Positions 61,754-64,000 of a stretch of DNA of 64,000 nucleotides are shown piece after piece. The translations under genes were made by a program, and so were the position numbers. Source of the DNA: Chondrosia reniformis (lineage: Eukaryota > Porifera > Demospongiae > Chondrillida > Chondrillidae); the NCBI GenBank assembly GCA_947172415.1, contig OX359189.1, positions 7,392,501 through 7,456,500 on the forward strand. The letters are read 5' to 3'. The notes under the pieces are model-generated. The model worked only from the letters and a program-made list of their open reading frames with translations, ran no database searches and was not told the origin of the DNA. Every line of letters starts with the position of its first letter. The first letter of the stretch is position 1.

Positions 61754-62486
61754 ATGTCTCAAACTATTGAAGAAGTAGTCGGAGGCGACACTATGACAGT
61801 CGATATCGTTGGCGAAGCGTCAGCCGTGGGTCTGACAGTCGACGTAGCTTCGAACGTGGAAGTCCCTTCTGAACCTCCAGAGGATAGCGGCGTGGTCCCC
61901 GATATTGATGACGGGAGAAGGAAGAAACGCAAACGAAAATCAAAACCCATCGAACAAGTTCAGATAGTCAAGAACTCGATTGAGGACGATTCAAAGAGAC
62001 AAGAAGGATCTCTAAACATGCCTTCCAGCTTGAGTGGCATGCCTTTCCTGCCGATGAAGTTTCCACCTGGACTCACATCCCAAGGCACCATGAGCGCTCC
62101 TTCGGCTGATGATTCTCCTGGGGTGACTACTACCGCTAAATCGGACGATTCAAAGAAAACGCCAATGAACTCTTCGTTCCCATATTACGGGGCTTACCCC
62201 GGTCCCATGGCTTTCATCCCCGTCCCTCTCTTCCCCAACTTTCAGTTGGATAAGGACGGAAAGCAACCCCAATTGCCGCAATGGCCAGGGGGGTTCAACT
62301 CCCAGCAGCTGGCACTGTGGCAGATGTCGATGCAAAAGCACTTTATGGCCATGAAGAAGAAGGAACAGCAATCCTCAACAGAAGATTCTGATACCTCTGG
62401 TCAGGAGAAGAGAGACAAGGTGGACAAGTCTTCTAGTGAGGCACTGTCTCCAAAGGTTGAACCTTCAAGTGGAGGAGAAGATGATG
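61754..62486 (+). CDS. First exon of an unidentified nuclear-type protein, partial
   Basis: ATG (context ACAACAATG) opens 244 codons up to a donor at 62486 (GATGATG|GTAGGT); no later exon is recognised before the window ends. The N-terminus is acidic (VDIVGEASAVGLTVDVAS), followed by a basic cluster GRRKKRKRKSK that looks like a nuclear localisation signal, a Pro/Phe/Met-rich segment (FPYYGAYPGPMAFIPVPLFP), a Gln/Met-rich helix (QQLALWQMSMQKHFMAMKKK) and a Ser/Glu/Lys-rich end. The exon is markedly more GC-rich than its flanks. It is plausibly a transcription regulator whose DNA-binding domain lies downstream; not identified. Confidence 0.6.
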
Positions 62487-64000
62487 GTAGGTTGACCAAT
62501 ACTTTAAACAGAGTATTGTATTTTAGCTTTTCTCGATTCCACAGCGCTGCAGGACTTGCTTTAAGTCTGTGCATTTACGTCTTACAAGTGTACCTGTGTT
62601 TGGAGCAGAAGTATACATATTGATAAGATGCTTGCAAATTGTTGCAATTGTTTATCTGAATGATCAACATTTGGGTATCTAGAATAAGGAATGGATTTTC
62701 AATTCTTTTTCATCGTTGTGTGGATGGGGGATTCCAGCCATAGTTAGGGGTTTTTATAAAGTAGTTGGCTACATTTTTTTTCATTTCCCTTGATTGCATA
62801 GTTTGTTAAACACTTTTGAAGAATCGGGTGTGTTTTTATGTTTCCCAATCTTGTACACAACTACACAGACTTGCTTCAGTATACAAAGGTGTATACGCTG
62901 TACTAAGAATGTCTACAGTTTAATAGTAACAATAATGGTATTAATTGAAGGTGTAAATCAAAGGATGATATTTGTACCAGGCCATGAGACACTGGGTATA
63001 AAATACACACATGCACTATCAGTAAAGCATATATGTACATAGAAAGGTAGAGAGATAAAACTCTTGTATCCTCATCCAAAGCTCTCACTAGGTTTAGTTC
63101 CCTATAGGCCTTTTACTCCAAAGTAGATGTAGCATGTTGGAAAGTGGTGTGTTAGATTATTCATACGTATGTACGTACATTCATATGTATAGGTGATAAC
63201 AATTAGGGATGTCAAAATTGCTACATTTCCACATATTTTCCAACTCTTCAAAAGCTAGCTACATATATACACATCTCTATGGTAACATAGGGCAGAAAAT
63301 AGTGAAGTGAAATTCACTATTTTTTGCAGACAAGTATTCTAGTGGAGTTGCTATGATTAAACAGTTGCAAGTATTCATAGTAACAAAATTTCATCAGTTA
63401 AGATGCATGCCTTCATTTACGGAAACAGAGCTGATTATCACATGATATGCATGTGATGTTTGGAACATGAAATACAATTGTTACTTTGATGTGGCTGCTT
63501 TAATCTTTAGCAACATCAGTTTAGCAATTTTTAAAATGAGATTTTGATACAGATATATACATATATTGGTTTAAATGAGCTCAGCAACACAATTTTGAAA
63601 ATTTGTGTTTCTGGGGTTCGTTTAAACCATACTATTCTCAATGAACGCAGCAAATAATGCTTATCATTTCATATACGTATGTACATACATATATAATTGG
63701 CCTAGTGTAACAATAGCTTTAGAAATATGCTTTGATGAAGTATTCACAATTCTTTCAATATATAACCTTAGGAAACCCCCTTTCCGGCTGAGAACCATTC
63801 TTTGTGTGTTGTTTTGTTAGATAAGAATTGGGTTGCTATTTAACCAGGTTCTTTTGATATTGTGCAACTGTTACTTCCATACATCAAAGGGGTCATGTGT
63901 GTTCTGTTGCCATGGTGATATCATTGACATGCATTATTTAATCTTTCCTAGACTGACTTTGTGGGCTGCAATACCTTACATAAGTTACCCAACTATGTAC
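62487..64000. other. Intron or flank at right edge, no exon seen
   Basis: Probably the first intron of the preceding gene. It includes a family R repeat copy at 63045-63170 and otherwise AT-rich sequence. I found no convincing exon. Confidence 0.45.

Overview
The window is eukaryotic nuclear DNA from an animal. Genes are split by short GT-AG introns, intergenic gaps are small, the base composition is AT-rich, and there are many small inverted-repeat elements. Conserved animal genes (Golgi pH regulator, RPB8, CMTR1, selenoprotein S) sit among lineage-specific Ig/FN3 receptors. The compact layout, the frequent TACGTA-type palindromes and the receptor content make an early-branching metazoan, most likely a demosponge such as Amphimedon, my best guess. 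The species is inference, not something the sequence proves.

Layout. 1-2250: a decayed partial copy of the Golgi pH regulator gene (minus) abutting a frameshifted C-terminal piece of a MATE transporter (plus). 3578-5983: a single-pass receptor with an FN3-like ectodomain and a YxxM tail. 6300-8650: mobile and tandem repeats plus shuffled exon debris of that receptor. 8690-15108: an intact 18-exon Golgi pH regulator (minus), divergent from RPB8 (15222-16027, plus) across 113 bp. 16820-19245: an SQ-rich coiled-coil protein (minus). 19406-21617: a MATE transporter (minus), followed by a MATE remnant at 21.9-22.2 kb. 22308-23710: a small secreted Cys-rich, probably GPI-anchored protein. 23758-37818: a complete 25-exon cap methyltransferase CMTR1, one of whose introns holds about 2.75 kb of minisatellite. 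38333-43145: an FN3 receptor (minus) whose cytoplasmic tail carries nine NPAY motifs; its large intron hosts an opposite-strand gene for a three-repeat secreted Cys protein (41235-42337). 44778-47793: an Ig/FN3 receptor ending in YEEI. 48-55.4 kb: gene-poor, with orphan coding-like exons and repeats. 55436-57632: a protein kinase/coiled-coil/NHL protein (minus), divergent from selenoprotein S (57696-60712, plus), which has an in-frame UGA and a SECIS-like hairpin in its 3' UTR. 61754-62486: the first exon of an unidentified nuclear-type protein.

How the parts relate. Three independent receptor genes carry three different tyrosine docking codes: NPxY (PTB domains), YxxM (PI3K p85 SH2) and YEEI (Src-family SH2). 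That suggests a local set of tyrosine-kinase-coupled surface receptors; this is inference. Housekeeping genes are arranged as tight divergent or tandem neighbours, with likely shared promoters. The left 22 kb records segmental duplication of GPHR, MATE and receptor sequence. Every multi-exon coding model reported at confidence 0.6 or higher was joined by hand at GT/AG sites, keeps phase, and has a total length divisible by three.
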